Source: Tetracentron sinense (taxonomy: Eukaryota; Streptophyta; Magnoliopsida; Trochodendrales; Trochodendraceae). Taken from it: a stretch of 64,000 bases of DNA. A program made the translations under genes and the position numbers. The number at the start of each line of letters is the position of its first letter. The stretch's first letter is position 1. The notes under the pieces are model-generated. The model was not told the DNA's origin. It worked only from the letters and a program-made list of their open reading frames with translations, and made no database searches. Of this stretch, positions 23,520 to 34,092 are shown piece after piece. Where the stretch lies: positions 15,502,938-15,566,937 of the forward strand of contig CM026574.1 of NCBI GenBank assembly GCA_015143295.1, given 5' to 3'.

Positions 23520-24191
23520 CATGCTGAGCTGGACAGTCTGAGATGGTCACAACCCTAGACGGTCTCCCAAGCTTCATCCTAATTTTTTTTCCCTCCTGAA
23601 CAGACTTTAAAGTGGGAAATTCTTCATCACTTCGAGGAAGAAAGTCGTCTCTGTTCTTCCTTGTGGCCATGACTATTTAAAGGCCAGGATCAAATCACTT
23701 GTACGAATTTAATATCTTCACATAGATCCTGGCCTTCAAATACCCAGGCCAAGTGGAAAACCCGGTGAAGAACACAGAAGATCTGGTTCCATCACTTCAT
23801 GAGCACTGCTAGTATTAAATCATCAAATACAGATCTTCCATTTTTGTGCAAATGATATGAAGTTCCCACTCACAATTCTTCTGAGAGAGAGAGAAGTAGA
23901 AGATCCAGCGATTGTTGGGCTGGGCATCTGGATGGCAAAGCTCAATGTAAATATACTAATTATAGTATGTGCATAGGTCAACCTCCCCTTTCATTCATTT
24001 AAAGAATGGTTCTAGCATTGGTAGCCACTAATGACTTGAGAATTCCCTTTCCTCTCTCTCAACTCTCGCATTCCCAACCATTTTCACCTATTTTTACTCA
24101 AATCCAGCAAACCCTCCATTATTTTCCCACTCCCCAAAAGATCCCGAGAGGTTCTTTAATCTCCTCTTCGCTTCTTTATAATCATCGAACC
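23520..24191. other. 5' flank of the glucanase pseudogene
   Basis: From about 23940 to 24191 the sequence is alignable with 31380-31611 upstream of the intact glucanase gene (shared words TATAGTATGTGCAT, TTTAAAGAATGGTT, TATAATCATCGAAC). The duplication therefore includes some promoter and 5' leader. Positions 23520-23940 show nothing recognisable. Confidence 0.6.
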
Positions 24192-24425
24192 ATGGCACGA
24201 GCCGAGATCCTAATATGGGTCTCATGTATGTTGATAGCCTTGATCAATCTGGTCGAGGCTGTAGGTGTGAATTGGGGGACGATGATGTCGCACCCTATGT
24301 TTCCCTCCATAGTCGTTAACATGCTTAAGGCTAATGGGATTAAGATGGTGAAGTTGTTTGATGCGGATTCTTGGACGGCACCTTAGCTGGACCGGTATCA
24401 AAGTCATGCTCCCTACAATAACATC
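24192..24425 (+). pseudogene. Truncated copy of the GH17 beta-1,3-glucanase first exon
   Basis: The first ~60 codons match exon 1 of the intact gene at 31612 almost residue for residue: a signal peptide like [18 protein letters not shown], then [12 protein letters not shown] and NMLKANGIK. After the codons for DADSWT, a small deletion removes the bases encoding VS and shifts the frame, giving a stop after 65 residues. A further one-base loss follows, but homology is still visible to about 24425 (CTTAGCTGG, GTCATGCTCCC). The second exon with the catalytic residues is absent downstream. This is a partial tandem duplicate, dead as an enzyme. The 126-residue frame beginning at 24006 reads through its 5' leader and is not a separate gene. 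Confidence 0.9.
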
Positions 24426-25372
24426 TTAGTTATCCTTCAATATCTCATTTGTTGAAATACTCCTGTATATATATACAGACTATGTTGTTCTTGCCTTACT
24501 ATTTTCATTTCATTCTCTTTTATCCAATCATACCTTTTTTTTTTTGTTAGAATATCTTCCTGGGGAGATTCAATACTTTTTCAACGGAACACTAAGATGA
24601 CACTCTTAAAGGCACATGTCATACAATATTATGAGCCAAATGTTGTGTTTGGTTGCGAAAAATCACATATGGAAAGACATGATAGAAGCACGGTGCAAAT
24701 CATGAACAAAGAATGAACTAAATGACTATCATGTTCAAAGAATGAGTTAAAAATAGAAGGGCAATTGGAAAAATAATATAAAATTTAATTGAAACCACTG
24801 TTTGGTCATAAATATAAATAGATATTTACAACATCTGATTTGTATGTGTTAAGTATAGTAAGAGTATTGTAATAAAGTGAGTGAGATACACTATATCATT
24901 CAAGTGTATCTCATCACAATATTAGATTAGCATTAATCAAAAATGGAATATATTTGATTAGGTATGATTAGATTAGGTTGATTTACTTTCCATCATAAAA
25001 GCTCATCTTGTTAAATCTATATAAACCCTATTTAGGGTCAATGTATTCATCCAATCTATAAGTAAAATCATTTTTCTATCCGTATGTACATAGTCAAGTT
25101 GAGCAAAAGAACGGTTGGATCCATTTTTGCTGTATTTTTAAGTGAATAATGAATACTTTAAAGAGAAAAAAAAATGATAGTGGAATAGAAGTTAGAACAT
25201 AGGGAAATCAAAATAGGGAGCTTGGTGAACTAAGAAAACCTTGCAACGGCCATATCATGATTTCCCTTTAGGAAGTCCTCAATTTGTATGAGTACCTGCC
25301 AAGGTGTAAGAGCATATAAATCAAGTGATGCAAGCAATATATTAGCCTTATAAATGTCATACTCAACCATCT

Positions 25373-25501
25373 ATCACTGAAGTGTCACAAATTCAGGTTG
25401 TTGTAGTATCAACATAAAGGCCCTAGCTAGAGGATCCTTATCACTGAAGTGTCACAAATTCAGGTTGTAGTATCAACATAAAGGCCCTAGCTAGAGGATC
25501 C
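25373..25501. repeat. Tandem duplication, two units of ~60-68 bp
   Basis: The stretch containing TCACTGAAGTGTCACAAATT and ending GGCCCTAGCTAGAGGATCC occurs twice in a row. The copies differ mainly by a TTG insertion. A recent event, non-coding. Confidence 0.9.
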
Positions 25502-25591
25502 CCCATTATCTAAACCATCCAATAAATGGGAAATTCAGTTATTCGTTTCATGGATTGCCGATAAAAATGTCTATTGAACTAGAGATATGAA

Positions 25592-25735
25592 GTTGTACTT
25601 GAGATCTCCCTAATATTCTAAAGCACAATAGACTGAACCAAGTGAGAGTAGATATCAAGATAAAGAATCAACAGTTAAACTATATCAAAGAGAAAGTACC
25701 TGTCTTCTGACTGATCCTGATGACTCATGTTACCA
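25592..25735 (-). repeat. Duplicated fragment of the capping-protein exon/intron boundary
   Basis: Read on the minus strand this segment repeats the end of the exon at 26882-27001 and the start of its intron (GTCAGAAGACAG|GTACTTTCTC, then GCTTTAGAATATTAGGGAG). The two copies are about 1.17 kb apart and have diverged by substitutions and an 18-bp indel. This copy keeps the standard CAG before the donor GT; the other has CAT. Confidence 0.75.
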
Positions 25736-27299
25736 TGTACAAAATCTTTTGGGTTATTCCTCATGTACAAATGCTTCTACTACATAATTGAAATGTGAAT
25801 CCAAGCTTGAACAATTCCTGACACATTACAAAAGCAAAAACAGAAATATGCCTTAGAAGTGCCCCACAAAAAATTGATCAAACTACGATACATGAGGTAT
25901 ATTTCATTCTTTTCACATGAAGAATAATGCATCAAATGTTGGGCAGTCTCACTTGCAACCCTTCAGGCTTTAGGTGGTGACTGCAGAGTGCAAACAACCC
26001 TTCATGCACAAAACAGTTTTGATAACCTACTATGAACAAACAATTTGGGATCTGGAGAAGTAATAAAATCTAACAAAAATAAAAGAAGAAAGACTGAAAT
26101 ACCTGATCCAGTGAGTTTCTTAGCTTACTCTCCATTTCTTCAATCATCCTTCCCATGTTACGAAGGTGACCCAATGCAACCGAGAGGTCCATATTCATCT
26201 GTGAAAGAAATATATAGGTTTCTCAAATTCCCATTCTAAAGAAAACATTAAGCACTGTCGTATTCCACCCCATGAAGCATACTCAAGGCACATGAAAAGG
26301 GGATTGGGACAACCATTTAGTGGGTTTCACATGAGATCTCGTAGATAATAAAACAATCAATCCAGATGAGAGCCTTTAGAGATCCCATAAGTATGCAAAA
26401 TCAGAACTAAAACATGAAGAATAATTACCAGATGAGAAAAATAGAGAATTCAGGAACAAGGTTGCACTTAAAACTTTTCTCACAGATGCTATCCGCTTTA
26501 CATATGTTTAATGGTTCCTATCATGTATAGTGGTATTTGCGAGAATAGTCCTATGAGGTAAGAGCATTAGCCTCTCTTGAACAACGAAGGGGATTATACA
26601 AATGATATGGAACATTATATACAAGTTTTGGAGTATGTAGACATTCATACTCACCATCAACTTATGTTCATTCTACTAAAACTACTTGAATTAGGTAGCA
26701 TAGATGCATTATTAGTCAACCAGACAGGTTTGATATGAATATTACTAGAGAATCATTTGATATGAATATTACTAGAGAATCAGAGATCTCCCTAATATTC
26801 TAAAGCACAAAAGACTGAACTAAGTGAGAATAGATATAGAGATTAAGATCTTCCGGTTAAACCATATCCAAGAGAAAGTACATGTCTTCTGATTGATCCT
26901 GACAAATTGAATGTGCCTGATGACTCATCACTCGTGGTCAACGATAGCATGACGGTATTGGTTAAGCAGTAATGAGCTGTTTGTTCTTCCTCTGCCCCCA
27001 CCTAAATGGAAATGTTGAAAATTAGAGCACAATAACCCCATTTTATGTACATTTTATTCTCTCAAGTCTCTCGACAATAGTTCCCACCTCAATGACATGT
27101 ACAGCATCCCATGCACCTTCTTGCAAATAACCCCTTTGGCCATGCCCTGACTTTAAGCCATCTTCGTCCCCAACAACCATTACACATCAGTGAACATATA
27201 CATATGTTTGTGTTTGTAGGTTTAGTAGAAAATCTGACCTTTCTCTGTCAAGAAGCAGGCAACAAAACCTTCATTATCGTCTTCCCACACTCTGTAACA

Positions 27300-27590
27300 A
27301 AAAACTCCGTCTTTTTCAAAAAATCACGTATTATTCGCACATCTTTTGGTTGCCGAATTATTGGAATCCCGAATTATTAGCGAATTACTTACAAATTTTT
27401 TGAATTATTTCCGAATTATTTTATGAAATTTGAAAAAAAAAAAAAAAAACTACTTATTTTCTATATTTTTTAATCAGATTGTTCAGTATATTTTTTAATT
27501 AATTTTTTTACTTCTTCCGATTTTTCCCGAATATTTCCGAATTTCCATCAATTTTTCCGAACTTGACCGTGCCGAATTATTCTCGAACCC
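27300..27590. mobile_element. MITE-like insertion in the capping-protein pseudogene
   Basis: Words GCCGAATTATT, TCCGAATT and CGAATTACTT recur in both halves around an A-run and AT-rich centre. The insertion lies between the exons ending 27668 and beginning 27291, where the exon for the conserved YYEGG motif should be. Boundaries are approximate. Confidence 0.5.
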
Positions 27591-27821
27591 CAACTTCGTC
27601 ACTATGTTCCCACATATAAACTAACGAATAAAAACGAAGTCAATGACGAGCTAGGTATGTGAAAGACCTCGGTCACGATAGATTGTAAAGACATCATTTG
27701 CTTCAATTTCAAGCTTCCTCAACTCTGTAGATGGATGCCATCCATCTTCCAAGGGTGGATCATGGATGGTATTTGTTTGACCAATGTGATCTACAAAGAA
27801 AAAATGGAAATACAAAATGAA

Positions 27822-27923
27822 ATAAACTACAATGTAAAAATGGTTCTTAATAGAATCTCAGACTGGTTCACAGCAATGCTACAATGTAAGAATCTCAAAC
27901 TGGTTCACAGCAATGCTACAATG
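27822..27923. repeat. Tandem duplication of ~45-55 bp
   Basis: The word CTGGTTCACAGCAATGCTAC with its flank AGAATCTCA occurs twice about 50 bp apart. It lies in an intron of the capping-protein pseudogene. Confidence 0.8.
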
Positions 27924-28568
27924 CCATTACTGTAACCAAAACTTTTCAATAGCATATGTTATTGGAATTGGTTGAGTACTTACTATGTGAGTACAATATG
28001 AACTCCTTTCCACACTCCATATCACATAAGACCTGTTTTCGTGGTCCAAAAAAAAATATTTTTAATTAGTCAACAGAAGAAAAGAGTATGGAGAACAACT
28101 TTTCATACAGAAAAGAAAAAATATAAAATCGCCAATCCACGTAGATAATTTGATTAGAATATAAAACAAAAAACAAAAAACAAAAAAGAACAAATAGAAA
28201 CCAAACAACAATAACAATAACAACAGGTATGTAACAGTTTGTAGCCATGTAAACCAATATGTTGAGATATACATGTGATGTCAATGTCATATCCATCAAC
28301 CACATAGCTGGCGCTTAGGACATAGAGAATACTAATCTGAGGCAGGCCAATTCAGGGGAAACACATTAATCATACAAGTAGCCAGCAGTGATATGCATTA
28401 TAAGTTGATTAATGATAGACGGTAATACTGATACCATCATCGAAAATACTATAGGTGGTATTACAATTTCCGTATTATTTGACAAAATCCCTTCTTGGAT
28501 ATAAATGTTTTGACATGTAAGGCCTAATACAATTATGAAATTTGATTAACTGATCAAATTAAGTTCAG

Positions 28569-28728
28569 ACCACACCTCCCCGCCTCTTGTGTCAGTGGTG
28601 GGGTGTGGCCTCTCTGTTGAGGGAGGTCTGGGGATCCAATCCCCCGGGTATGAGTTGCAAGAGCACCAATTCCCAAGCTAACCACTAACCCTACTAATGT
28701 AGGTAAATGATTTCTGAAGCGGGAAAAA
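28569..28728 (+). mobile_element. tRNA-derived SINE with 16-bp target duplication
   Basis: The 160-bp element has a B-box-like GGTCTGGGGATCCAATCCCC and an A-box-like CAGTGGTGGGGTGTGGCC upstream of it, so pol III promotion is likely. It ends with TAATGTAGGTAAATGATT and a short A-run. Perfect 16-bp direct repeats ATCAAATTAAGTTCAG flank it (28553-28568, 28729-28744). The same 3' tail occurs in a truncated copy at 63052-63091. Confidence 0.85.
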
Positions 28729-28746
28729 ATCAAATTAAGTTCAGCA

Positions 28747-28846
28747 ATATTTTTTTTGATAAGTTTTAAACATAACACACACTATCACACGCAAACACAC
28801 ACAACCCTTGTAGCACAAGCTCCAACTCCCAAACTCAAAAAAAAAT
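28747..28846. mobile_element. Second short retro-insertion at the same target site
   Basis: A further copy of AATTAAGTTCAGCAATT begins near 28845, after an A-run, repeating the sequence just left of the segment. The ~100-bp body (AACACACACTATCACACGC, GTAGCACAAGCTCCAACTCCC) lacks clear pol III boxes and could be a truncated SINE or another retrocopy. Confidence 0.55.
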
Positions 28847-29047
28847 TAAGTTCAGCAATTCACACACAAAAAATTAAATACTCATCAACTGTGGTGAGTA
28901 TTTAAGAGGGAGCTTAGACCAATGAGGTCCAGCTTTAGGTTTGCAAATACATATCCCAAGTACGTTAAATATTTTCCTTCAATAAATTACATAAACATAA
29001 AACTAAACAAGTCACATAACCAAAAACAAAGGAAGTTTGCTGAAATC

Positions 29048-29694
29048 AGGGGCGGAGCCAAGAATTTCTTCTTGGGGGCCCCAAGTATGGGTCTTTGTGG
29101 TTCGGGGGCGTAGGCCCCGAATTTTTTTTGTTTTGGGCAATGGGTCCAGGAGAACTATTATTTAAATAAAATTCATTGTATTTTTAAATTTTATATATAA
29201 GAAAATTATTCTTTTCGACGAAATGCACAGGCCTCTACAGCCGCCACGTGTCCCTTTTTGACACTCACTAACTTTGGTTAAGATTCACTCACCCCTAAGG
29301 TTCATCCAACTAACTTAGGTCTTAGAAAAAAAATATTAACCTTAAGTTGATTAAGCTTAACCATAGTTAAAGGAGGATTTACTAGCTTCCATGTGTCCCT
29401 TTTAACACCCACTAATTGTGGTAAAGATTCAATCACCTCTAGGCTAATCTTGGTTTTTACAAGAACAAAAAAATATTAATCTTAATTTGATTAAACTTAA
29501 CCACAGTTAAAGAGAGGCGAACAGAGCACGCATGGAATTTTTTTTTTTTGGGGGGGGCGGGGCGGGGCATTAACTCATAATTTGGGGGGCCAATATATAT
29601 AAAATTTTAATACTATTTGTTTTTTTTTTAAATCTACCTTAAAAGAATGGTTTTTCCAAAATTTTGAGGGGCCATGGCCCCTCCCCGCCACCTG
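29048..29694. mobile_element. GGGGCGGAGC-terminus element with nested MITEs
   Basis: The left end is CAGGGGCGGAGCCAAGAAT. The right end is CATGGCCCCTCCCCGCC. Both sides carry G/C-runs and a T-run. Inside lie two head-to-tail copies of the GCCACGTGTCCC ... AACCATAGTTAAAG MITE family (about 29240-29380 and 29385-29520). No coding capacity. Related copies: 8235-8727, 11820-11903, 44107-44925. Confidence 0.6.
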
Positions 29695-29737
29695 GTTGAA
29701 ATGCAGGGAAAAAATCAAGGTAAATGGAAAACGGACC

Positions 29738-29965
29738 CAGGGTCAGCTTAGAAGCTGACCCTGTAATCTCATTGGTCCATGCTCCTTATTTACTACCCAT
29801 CAACTGTGGTTAGGATTCACTCACCCCCTAGGGTTAAGCAATCTAACCATGGTTTTTAGAAAAACAAATTTATTAATTTTAATTTATTTAAGCTTAACCA
29901 TGGTTAAAGAGGTGTTAAATGGACATGGGAACACTGCGGTCGCTTAGAAGAGGACCCTCATGACT
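29738..29965. mobile_element. MITE of the TTAACCATGGTTAA family
   Basis: It starts CAGGGTCAGCTTAGAAGCTG and ends CGCTTAGAAGAGGACCCTCA. Signature words TTAAGCAATCTAACCATGG and AAGCTTAACCATGGTTAAAG lie inside. It is the inverse of the copy at 6130-6395 and sits in an intron of the capping-protein pseudogene. Confidence 0.65.
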
Positions 29966-30420
29966 CAAAAATCAATAGACTCTAAAATAATTCCAGAATC
30001 AGAACTCAAGTAAGACAGTTATAACCCCTAGATTGAATTCAAATTACAGAAACTGACTTCAACATGATGAAACATTCAGAAGCTAGGAAATCCAAAATAA
30101 TTAGAGAGAGAGAGAGAGAGGAGTGGGGGGCAACAGAGAAATCAATCAATCAGAGAGCAACTAATCAAACTCAAGTTAGAATCCAAACTCTCAAAAACCT
30201 CCAAAACACCTATAATCAAGCTAAGATAAAAGCTTTACAAGGCATCTAACTTCAAAAAATCTCATTTGTCAAGGAAAAACCAATAAAAAAAAAAAAAAAC
30301 GAACCGAGCGAGCAACAAAACCTGGAGCCGGCTGACCGACTTGAGAGACGAGATCTGAAGAGCGCTTAGGAACTCGGTGTATAACCTCGATTTCAAATTC
30401 CTCGCAACGCACCTCACCAA

Positions 30421-31051
30421 TCTAGAAATTCTTATACCTAGCCTCATGGTTCACCACCTAGAGTGAAGGACATCAAATCTTTTACTGAGCTGGAACTTTG
30501 TCATGAATCAATTCATGTTTTTTCCCTCATGGGCTTGAAACCAATGCCAGAAAGCACACATTTTCCATTAACTTTTCTCATTGCAAAGAATAATGCATAT
30601 CACCCAATACCCATGCAGCTCTCAACAAGAAGTGAGTCCAAACCCTGTATAGGCCCATAACAATAGACTATTGGTTGAATCATTAAGAAAATAAAGTGGA
30701 CTGATTCCAAGTTTGGTAATCATGAGATCCGAATACTCCCCAGTTATGGACAAAAAGCTTAAAGCATGACACTATAGTTCACCAGACAGTAATTCTTGTT
30801 GGGTAAAGCAGTTTTTGTTATTACTTGTTACACACTTACACTGCCTGTACCCACACACACCAAACCCAAGTGTAGCCTCATGTAACAGAAATACTTCTTT
30901 CCCTTATTAAAACTGGAGGACATCTTCATATTTCAAAAGGGGCATGATTTAATGAGTTGAATTCACTTAATTTCTTAACAATTATCTACAGGGAAAAACA
31001 TATATAAAGTATTGGCTAATGAAAAGTGCAGGAAAAGTGTATGAGGCTTAC
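30421..31051. other. Non-coding, no gene recognised
   Basis: This is the presumed upstream region of the capping-protein pseudogene. I see no conserved element in it. Confidence 0.4.
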
Positions 31052-31324
31052 CTGATATGTCTCATTAGCCTCTACCTGTCGCAGAACTATCCAAACCCAG
31101 AATGTGATCATGAGTCTTAGAACCACAGCAACAACAAATTCCCCAATTTTCAGAACCCCAAAAAATACAAATCCCTGAAATCTCATCTTACCAGTCCCCA
31201 GAGGACACGGCGGTGGCTTTGGCTTCGTGCTACCTGATAATGAATTAGGGGATGAAGGAGAGAGTAAGAATAGCAGAATTGATGAGTGGGGCATGTTTGT
31301 AATTTTTAAAGGAAGCTGGGGCAA
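31052..31324 (-). CDS. Possible first exon of an unidentified membrane protein
   Basis: The minus strand is open for about 91 codons from 31324 and runs into an excellent donor, CAG|GTAAGC, at 31052. The translation has a Ser/Pro-rich start and a hydrophobic segment (FVVAVVLRLMITFWVWIVL) suitable for one membrane span, followed by RQVEANETYQ. I do not recognise the family and found no convincing partner exon downstream, where the capping-protein pseudogene lies. It could be a fragment of a lost gene or an alternative first exon. It starts within 300 bp of the glucanase start on the other strand, so a shared promoter region is possible. Confidence 0.25.
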
Positions 31325-31611
31325 TCTTACAAAACGCCATAATTACGAATTTGCCACCGGATAGAGTAAAAAGAGAAGCTCCTCTTTGTAAATTTACTAA
31401 GTATAGTATGTGCATCGATGAAAGGCCGGATGGCCTCCCGTTTCATTTGCTTAAAGAATGGTTAGCCACTAATTACTTGAGGATACCATTTTTTCTCTCT
31501 CTGAACTACCGCATTCTCAAACCTTTTTTTTCACAAATCTTAGAAAGTTCAATATATTCTCATTTCTCAAAACCTGTATTCCCTTTTCCATACTCTATAA
31601 TCATCGAACTC

Positions 31612-34092
31612 ATGGTGCGAGCCGAGATCCTAATATGGGTCTCCTGTATGTTGATAGCCTCCATCAATGTGGTCGAGGCTGTAGGTGTGAATTGGGGGAC
31701 GATGATGTCGCACCCTATGCTTCCTTACACGGTGGTTAACATGCTCAAGGCTAATGGGATTAAGAAGGTGAAGTTGTTCGATGCAGATTCTTGGACCGTT
31801 AGTGCCTTAGCTGGGACTGGTATTGAAGTCATGCTCGCAATTCCTAATGATCAGCTTAATCACTTTAGTCGCCATTACGATAATGCCAAGCACTGGGTGA
31901 AGAAGAATGTTACTAAACATTTGTACAACGGAGGTGTTGATATCAAGTAATTAATTCCACCTCCATGTTTTTTTTTTTTCCTTTTGATTCCTTCTAAATG
32001 AGTTCATGCACCCAAATTAACTGCAATTTTTGTTTTTGTTTTCATGTTTTTTTTTTACTAAGTTCTTTGGCCATCTCATACGTACGTTTTAAACATATTC
32101 AGCCGATGTAGTTTCTCCTTAAAAGCTAGTTTTCCCCTCTCCATGCATATGTTCTATAAATAATTAAATTTATTATTATGTCTTATTAAATAATATAAGT
32201 ATAATTTTCTTTTTTACAAAATGCCCCCCCCCCCCCCCCCCCCCCCCCCGCTATGCCCAATTAAACTATATTTTTTAGAGGGTAGCTATATCAAAAGCTC
32301 TGGTTGAAGGGGTGATCAGATCAACCCAAAAATTCTTTGATAAGGGCATTTTGGGAATTATAAAAAATTTAATTAGCCAAAAGATCTTTCTTTTATGTTT
32401 ATAATTACCAAACTACACTCACTATAAAACAGTTTTTGGGTTGTTTCGGTAATCTCTTTAACCCGGAGATCCTGCTCATAGTTAATCCTTCCATTTTTAT
32501 TTTTTTTTGAAGTTCAGGACAGCTGCCCCATGCCTACCTCTATTAAACTAAAGCAATAGTCCCCTCACGAGGAGGGGACTATTCCTCCTTGACCCTTCAA
32601 CTCCCATTAATTTGGGTTAGTTTTTTTTTAACCCTTTAGTTAATATTTTTAAATTTATTTTTGTAAAAACCAAGAATAGATGGGTGAACCCTAAGGGATG
32701 AATCTTAACCACAGTTAAATGGGGTTAGAAGGTGGGACACATGGCAAGAAAATGGGAGCCAAGACACCCCTCCTCGTGTCTCCCACGGAGGAGGTGATTA
32801 TTTCTCATTTAACTATAATTTTTCTTTTTGGTACAAGTCATACGGTTAGGCTGCAAGCGGTTACTAGTGTTAGTATCCATTCTACGCTGCCTAAAATTTG
32901 AAACTTATTAGCAGAGGGTGGATATTACAACCATTTTCAAAAATTCGTGTCTGCGTTTGCTAATTAGGTTCTTATTTTGTCTATCCTTTACAGGTATGTA
33001 GCTGTTGGAAACGAGCCCTTTTTGACAAGTTACAATGGCACTTTCCTAAAGCCCACTTTACCGGCATTGAAAAATATTCAGAAAGCCCTTGATGCAGCCG
33101 GCTATGGAGACAAGATCAAAGCCACCATTCCTCTCAATGCAGACGTCTACAGCTCCGCTTCGGATAAACCATCCGACGGCAACTTCCGTAAGGACATAAG
33201 GGACCTTATGACCGAGATAGTCCAGTTCCTCCACTCCAACAATGCACCTTTCGTCGTTAACATCTACCCATTTCTTAGCCTCTATGGCAATCCTGACTTC
33301 CCTGTTGAGTTTGCTTTCTTCAATGGTGGCAGTAAGCCTACCATCGACAAAGGAATCCAATACACCAATGTCTTCGACGCCAACTATGACACACTTGTTT
33401 GGTCATTGAAAAAAGCTGGTGTCCCTGACATGAAAATCATCGTCGGAGAAATCGGATGGCCTACCGACGGAGATAAGAATGCCAATGTACAATTTGCACA
33501 AAAGTTCTATGATGGGTTCATGAAAAAAATGGCAAGCAATAAGGGAACCCCATTAAGGCCCGGGCACATGGAAGTTTATTTATTTGGATTGATCGATGAG
33601 AACATGAAGAGTATTGCGCCGGGGGATTTCGAGCGACATTGGGGGATCTTCGAGTATGATGGGAAGCCCAAGTTCACCATGGATTTTACTGGTGATGGAC
33701 ATGACAAGTTAATGGTGGCTGCTAAGGGGGTGCAATACTTGCCATCACAGTGGTGTGTGTTTAAGGAGAGTAAGAACATGAGTTTGGTGCCTGCTAATGT
33801 TAACTATGCTTGTTCCTTGTCCGATTGCTCGAGTTTAGGGTATGGATCATCGTGCAATAATTTAGATGTTAATGGGAATATATCATTTGCTTTCAATATG
33901 TACTTTCAAATGCAAAGCCAGGACGTGGAGGCGTGTGATTTTCAGGGTTTAGCAGAGATAACAACAAAGAATGCCTCTGTAGGGACTTGTCTCTTCCCAG
34001 TGCAGATAGTTAGCGCCGGAGAGAGAATCAGGTCGGTCGCCGGAGTGAATACTGTTGCAGTGTTGTTGATGATTGTGTTGGTGTTATTGTAA
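31612..34092 (+). CDS. GPI-anchored glucan endo-1,3-beta-glucosidase (GH17 + X8)
   Basis: It hydrolyses beta-1,3-glucan (callose) at the plasma membrane and wall, for example at plasmodesmata. Exons 31612-31946 and 32994-34092 join ATCAA|GTAATT ... TTACAG|GTATG (phase 2) to give 477 aa. Residues 1-23 are a signal peptide followed by the mature GVNWG start. The catalytic acid is Glu119 in VAVGNEP and the nucleophile Glu264 in VGEIGWP, both as in GH17. Residues ~364-447 form the X8/CBM43 domain with six cysteines (366, 385, 390, 399, 426, 444) for callose binding. The last ~20 residues are hydrophobic, as for a GPI-anchor signal. Length and architecture match plant glucan endo-1,3-beta-glucosidase 5/6/8-type proteins. 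The 1047-bp intron contains a poly-C tract and a MITE. The ATG chosen starts the signal peptide; an upstream in-frame ATG at 31351 reads leader sequence. A broken partial duplicate lies at 24192. Confidence 0.96.
32224..32249. repeat. Poly-C tract in the glucanase intron
   Basis: An uninterrupted run of 26 C residues lies in the single intron. Its length is likely unstable. Confidence 0.95.
32505..32800. mobile_element. MITE in the glucanase intron
   Basis: Inverted G/C-rich ends (CCCCTCACGAGGAGGGGA and CCCCTCCTCGTGTCTCCC) enclose the family words TTAATTTGGGTTAG, GATGGGTGAACCCTAAGG and AACCACAGTTAAATGGGG. It is related to the TTAACCATGGTTAA and GCCACGTGTCCC MITEs elsewhere in the window. It does not disturb the splice sites. 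Confidence 0.6.

Larger units (their letters stand above)
24426..25950. other. Non-coding gap with LTR-like remnant and duplications
   Basis: Positions about 24847-25135 look like part of a Copia-type LTR (CTATATAAACCCTATTTAGG followed by AATGTATTCATCC), without termini I can fix. Positions 25373-25501 hold a tandem duplication of about 60-68 bp. Positions about 25592-25735 duplicate part of the capping-protein pseudogene (see 26764-26930). I found no gene of its own. Confidence 0.5.
25955..30420 (-). pseudogene. CPB: F-actin capping protein beta subunit, decayed gene
   Basis: The beta subunit pairs with alpha to cap actin barbed ends. Seven exons are clear on the minus strand, with an eighth degenerate: an N-terminal piece ending 30322 (DLVSQVGQP), 27984-28032 (VLCDMECGKEFIL), 27668-27790 ([29 protein letters not shown]), 27239-27291 (WEDDNEGFVACFL), 27088-27161 (GYLQEGAWDAVHVIE), 26882-27001 (AHYCLTNTVMLSLTT, LSGSIRR), 26103-26198 (GHLRNMGRMIEEMESKL), and about 25955-26030 (CTL..PP). 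Order and GT-AG sites match the plant gene. Lesions: shifted frames in the first exon, about 21 bp lost after KEFIL (missing the CEYNRDA part), a 7-bp insertion after SNKYHP, the YYEGG segment missing beside a MITE at 27300-27590, and a garbled C-terminus. It is an unprocessed pseudogene, since the introns remain. Confidence 0.85.

Noticed and set aside
23467-23670. 67-codon minus-strand open frame starting MATRKNRDDF
   Set aside because: It crosses the 3' boundary of the solo LTR at 23514, so its C-terminal third is LTR sequence. No domain and no splice context; a chance frame.
25226-25312. Minus-strand exon-like segment after TTGGCAG reading VLIQIEDFLKGNHDM and stop
   Set aside because: At first taken as the last exon of the capping-protein gene, but the expected C-terminal CTL..PP sequence lies earlier, at about 25955-26030, and this peptide does not match the family.
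32977-32993. Start of the glucanase second exon as an independent gene beginning at the in-frame ATG 32977
   Set aside because: The bases 32977-32993 are intron ending TTTACAG. Splicing from 31946 restores the signal peptide and GVNWG start, giving a complete family protein.
33058-33779. Minus-strand frames of 100 and 67 codons
   Set aside because: Antisense shadows of the glucanase second exon.
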